This document shows positions 61,461 through 64,000 of a DNA stretch of 64,000 bases, piece by piece; the stretch's first letter is position 1; every line of letters begins with the position of its first letter. A program made the translations under genes and the position numbers. Under the pieces are notes generated by a model, which made no database searches, was not told the DNA's origin, and saw nothing but the letters and a program-made list of their open reading frames with translations. The stretch is from JANYLB01 sp963837715 (GTDB lineage: Bacteria; Actinomycetota; Acidimicrobiia; IMCC26256; JANYLB01). The stretch covers positions 1,550,001 through 1,614,000 of the forward strand of contig CAWIOF010000002.1 of assembly GCA_963837715.1 (NCBI GenBank), given 5' to 3'.

Positions 61461-62840
61461 TCGACACCGATCAGGCCGGCTCGAGCCACTCGACCTGCTC
61501 GACCGTCGACTCCGACGGTCGCCGTCGGTTCCTGTTCGCACTCGCAGCGATCGCGCTCGGTGCACTCGCGATCCGGGTGTGGTGGGTGCTCGAGGGGTAC
61601 TCGCACTACAAGGTTGCCGGCGACGCGCTGTACTACCACCTGCAGGGTTGGACCCTCGCCGATGGCAAGGGCTTCATCAACCCGTTCGACTGGTACGAGC
61701 GCGGCACCGTCACCCAACTCGCCGCGAACCCGCCGCTCTACAGCCTCTTCATCGGCGCGGTGTCGCGACTCGGCGTGTGGTCGGTCACGGGGCACCGGCT
61801 CGCCTCAACGCTGCTCGGCACCGGAGGCGTCGTGATGATCGGCCTCGTCGGGCGCCAGATCGCCAACGCGCGCACCGGCCTCATCGCGGCGGCCATCGCC
61901 GCGGTCTACGCCAACCTCTGGATCAACGACGGGATGCTCCTCCCCGAGCCGATGACCGTGCTCACGATGCCGATCGTGCTCTACGCCGCGTTCGCGTTCT
62001 GGAAACGGCCGCAGATCTCACGCGCGATCGGGCTCGGCCTCGCGCTCGGCCTCGCCGCGCTCTCGCGTGGTGAGGTGATCTTCCTCGCGCCGGTGCTGAT
62101 CCTGCCGTTGCTCTACGGCATGCACACCCTCGCGATCGTCGAGCGCGTGAAGCTGCTCGTGGTCACCGCGCTCGCGATGATCCTGCTCGTCGGGCCGTGG
62201 GTCGGGTACAACCTCACCCGCTTCGAGGAACCGGTCTACATGACCGACCACTGGGGTACCGTCCTGAAGGCCGCCAGTTGCGACGAAGCCTGGTACGGCG
62301 AGTACGCCGGTTGGTACTGGTTCTGCCAGAAGGGCCAGCCGCCTGGCGACACGTCGCAGAAGGACATCGTCCTGCGCAACGAGGCGATCGAGTACACCCG
62401 GGACCACGCCGGCGATCTCCCCGTCGTGATGCTCGAAGCGCCTCGGCCGCATGTGGGACGTCTACAACCCGCGCCAGACGATCCGGTACAACGCGACGTG
62501 GGAAGGCCGGACGTGGGACGCCTCGGTCGTCGCGTTCTGGAGCTACTGGACGCTCCTCCCACTCGGCATCGCCGGGCTGGTGATCCTGCGGCGACGCCGG
62601 GTTCCCATCACGCCGTTCGTCGCGCCCGTGATCGTCGTGTCGATCGCAGCGGCCACCACCTACGGCGTCCTGCGCTACCGGGTGAGCGTGGAGCCCGGTC
62701 TCGTGATCGTCGCCGCCGTGACCATCGACGCTATCTGGACCCGGCTCCGCCCGCCGGGCGCGCGATCGGAACCGGAAGAACCGGCGCCACCAGCGGAACC
62801 CACGGTCGCAGTCGTCGTCGAACCCGAATCCGTCCCATGA
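61457..62840 (+). CDS. GT39/ArnT-like membrane glycosyltransferase, copy 2 (frameshifted)
   Basis: About 460 residues from GTG 61457. It repeats the features of copy 1: AIRVWWVLEGYSHYKVAGDALYYH, NPPLYSLFIGA, GRQIANARTGLIAAAIAAVYANLWINDG, LPEPMTVLTMP and LSRGEVIFLAP. The frame breaks at 62441-62442 (CC); with one C, EALGRMWDVYNPRQTIRYN continues into the C-terminal helices to TGA 62838-62840, which overlaps copy 3. A charged tail follows the last helix. Confidence 0.8.
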
Positions 62841-64000
62841 CCACGGCGGTCACAGCCAGGCCGAAGTCGAGTCGCCAGTTCGTGATCGGCCTCGCGCTGA
62901 TCGCGCTGCTCGCGCTGGCGGTGCGACTCTGGTTCGTGCTGGTCCAGCACCCCGACCTCCCCCTCGCGGGCGACGCGTACTTCTATCAACTGCAGGCGAA
63001 GGCGATCGCGTCGGGTCACGGCTTCGTCGACCCCGGTCGCTTCTACCTGCTGCACGTCACCACGCCGGGCGCGGCCCATCCACCGCTCTACGGCTCGTTC
63101 CTCGGCGTGCTCGACTGGGTCCTCGGGAGCGGCACCGTCACGATGCACCGGATCGAATCAACGGTGCTCGGAGTCGTCGGCGTGGTGGTCCTCGGCCTCA
63201 CCGGACGCGTGGTCGGCGGGGAACGCCTCGGCCTGATCACGGCGTTCATCGCCGCGGTGTACGCGAACCTCTGGATCAACGACGGGGTCCTGCTGTCGGA
63301 GTCGATGGTCGTGGTGGTGCTCGCGTGTGTCCTGCTCGCGTCCTACTCCTACTGGCGACGGCCGCGGCCGATCATCGCGATGTGGCTCGGCATCGCGCTC
63401 GGCCTCGGCGTGCTCACCCGTGCCGAGATCATCTTCCTGGCCCCGCTCGTCGGCCTCCCACTCGTGCTGCGCAACCAGGCCCACCCGATGAAGACGCGCG
63501 TCGGACACCTCGTGATCGTCGCCGCCGCCGTCACTGTGTTCACGGCACCGTGGGTCGCCTACAACCTGACCCGGTTCGAGGAGCCGACGCTCCTCACCGA
63601 CAGCACCTGGTCGGTGATCCGCCAGGGTGCGTGCGACACGTCGTTCGAGGGACCGCTCATGGGTTGGTACGGGCCCGATTGCGTCGCCAAGGTCGCGATC
63701 CCGGGCGACGCGTCGCAGCGCGACCTGGTGATGCGCGACGAGGCGCTCGACTACCTCGGCGACCACACGGGAAGGATCCCGGCGGTCGTCGCCGTGCGCG
63801 TCGCCCGCGTGTGGGACGTCATCTGGCCCCGCCAGAGCATCCAGTTGAACGGGGTGGTCGAGGGCCGCACGGTCACCGCGTCGCGGATCGCGATCGTGCA
63901 GTACTGGCTGCTCCTCCCGTTCGCGATCGCAGGGGTCGTGCTCCTCTGGCGGCGCAAGGCTCCGGTGATGCCGATCCTCGCGCCCGCGATCCTCGTGACG
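62837..64000 (+). CDS. GT39/ArnT-like membrane glycosyltransferase, copy 3, partial at window edge
   Basis: ATG 62837 overlaps the stop of copy 2. The 388 visible residues include LALAVRLWFVLVQHPDLPLAGDAYFYQLQ (GT-C acidic motif), AAHPPLYGSFLG, AVYANLWINDGVLLSES and VLTRAEIIFLAPL. It is closest to copy 2. The C-terminus lies outside the window. The three coupled genes suggest stepwise addition of several sugars to one envelope glycan, or alternative donors. Confidence 0.85.
   Translation, partial: MTTAVTARPKSSRQFVIGLALIALLALAVRLWFVLVQHPDLPLAGDAYFYQLQAKAIASGHGFVDPGRFYLLHVTTPGAAHPPLYGSFLGVLDWVLGSGTVTMHRIESTVLGVVGVVVLGLTGRVVGGERLGLITAFIAAVYANLWINDGVLLSESMVVVVLACVLLASYSYWRRPRPIIAMWLGIALGLGVLTRAEIIFLAPLVGLPLVLRNQAHPMKTRVGHLVIVAAAVTVFTAPWVAYNLTRFEEPTLLTDSTWSVIRQGACDTSFEGPLMGWYGPDCVAKVAIPGDASQRDLVMRDEALDYLGDHTGRIPAVVAVRVARVWDVIWPRQSIQLNGVVEGRTVTASRIAIVQYWLLLPFAIAGVVLLWRRKAPVMPILAPAILVT

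Noticed and set aside
60083..62840. A genuine fusion of two ArnT-like enzymes
   Set aside because: Removing one base at 61431-61432 yields a natural stop overlapping a GTG start, the junction type used in this region. Kept only as an alternative.

Overview
This window comes from a very GC-rich actinobacterial chromosome, most probably of the class Acidimicrobiia. Signs of this are three F420-type luciferase-like oxidoreductases, an AftD-type arabinofuranosyltransferase, an ECF sigma factor of the SigE type, frequent GTG/TTG starts, and tight operons in which stop and start codons overlap as ATGA or GTGA. The taxonomic placement is inference. I see no phage, IS element, CRISPR array or rRNA operon. 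One tRNA gene (Gly-GCC) is present.

Layout. 1-9.3 kb: the end of an FtsX-like permease, then catabolic enzymes (short-chain dehydrogenase, Rieske oxygenase, an SCP2-PhyH fusion, a GlcD-like FAD oxidase, a ThDP enzyme). 9.3-11.5 kb: a J-domain protein, a cold-shock protein, tRNA-Gly and an F420 oxidoreductase. 11.6-18.4 kb (minus strand): rubrerythrin / Fe-S oxidoreductase / DUF3501 / dUTPase / two tandem luciferase-like oxidoreductases / FUSC exporter. 18.5-28.3 kb: two acyl-CoA synthetases, a small cupin, a TetR regulator with a striking multi-arm palindrome upstream, a four-subunit 2-oxoacid:ferredoxin oxidoreductase, an acyl-CoA dehydrogenase and a membrane-anchored FMN glutamate-synthase-like protein.

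28.3-37.7 kb is the most interesting block. A kaiC-kaiB pair lies divergent from a PAS histidine kinase. It is followed by an Rcp-like receiver, a receiver-PAS-GGDEF-EAL protein, a GAF histidine kinase, a single-domain receiver and a HEAT-repeat protein, the last four translationally coupled. This looks like a clock- or timer-type signalling island without kaiA.

37.7-42.1 kb: a thiolase and enoyl-CoA hydratase, divergent from a 2-hydroxyacid dehydrogenase/class II aldolase pair. The promoter region between them carries a perfect 63-bp duplication and an inverted repeat. 42.1-64 kb is cell-envelope territory: a methyltransferase, two paralogous membrane sulfatase-like proteins, a GT4 glycosyltransferase, AftD, a neocarzinostatin-fold lipoprotein, an O-methyltransferase, an MBL-fold hydrolase, a sigma/anti-sigma/DUF4349 operon, an HpaB-family flavoenzyme and three tandem GT39-like membrane glycosyltransferases, the last cut by the window edge.

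Caution for users. At least sixteen sites break otherwise well conserved genes, and nearly all are restored by deleting one base, usually from a short homopolymer. I treat these as probable assembly insertions rather than true pseudogenes. They create misleading fused or truncated reading frames, notably at 1-11 kb, 34.9 kb and 61-62 kb.
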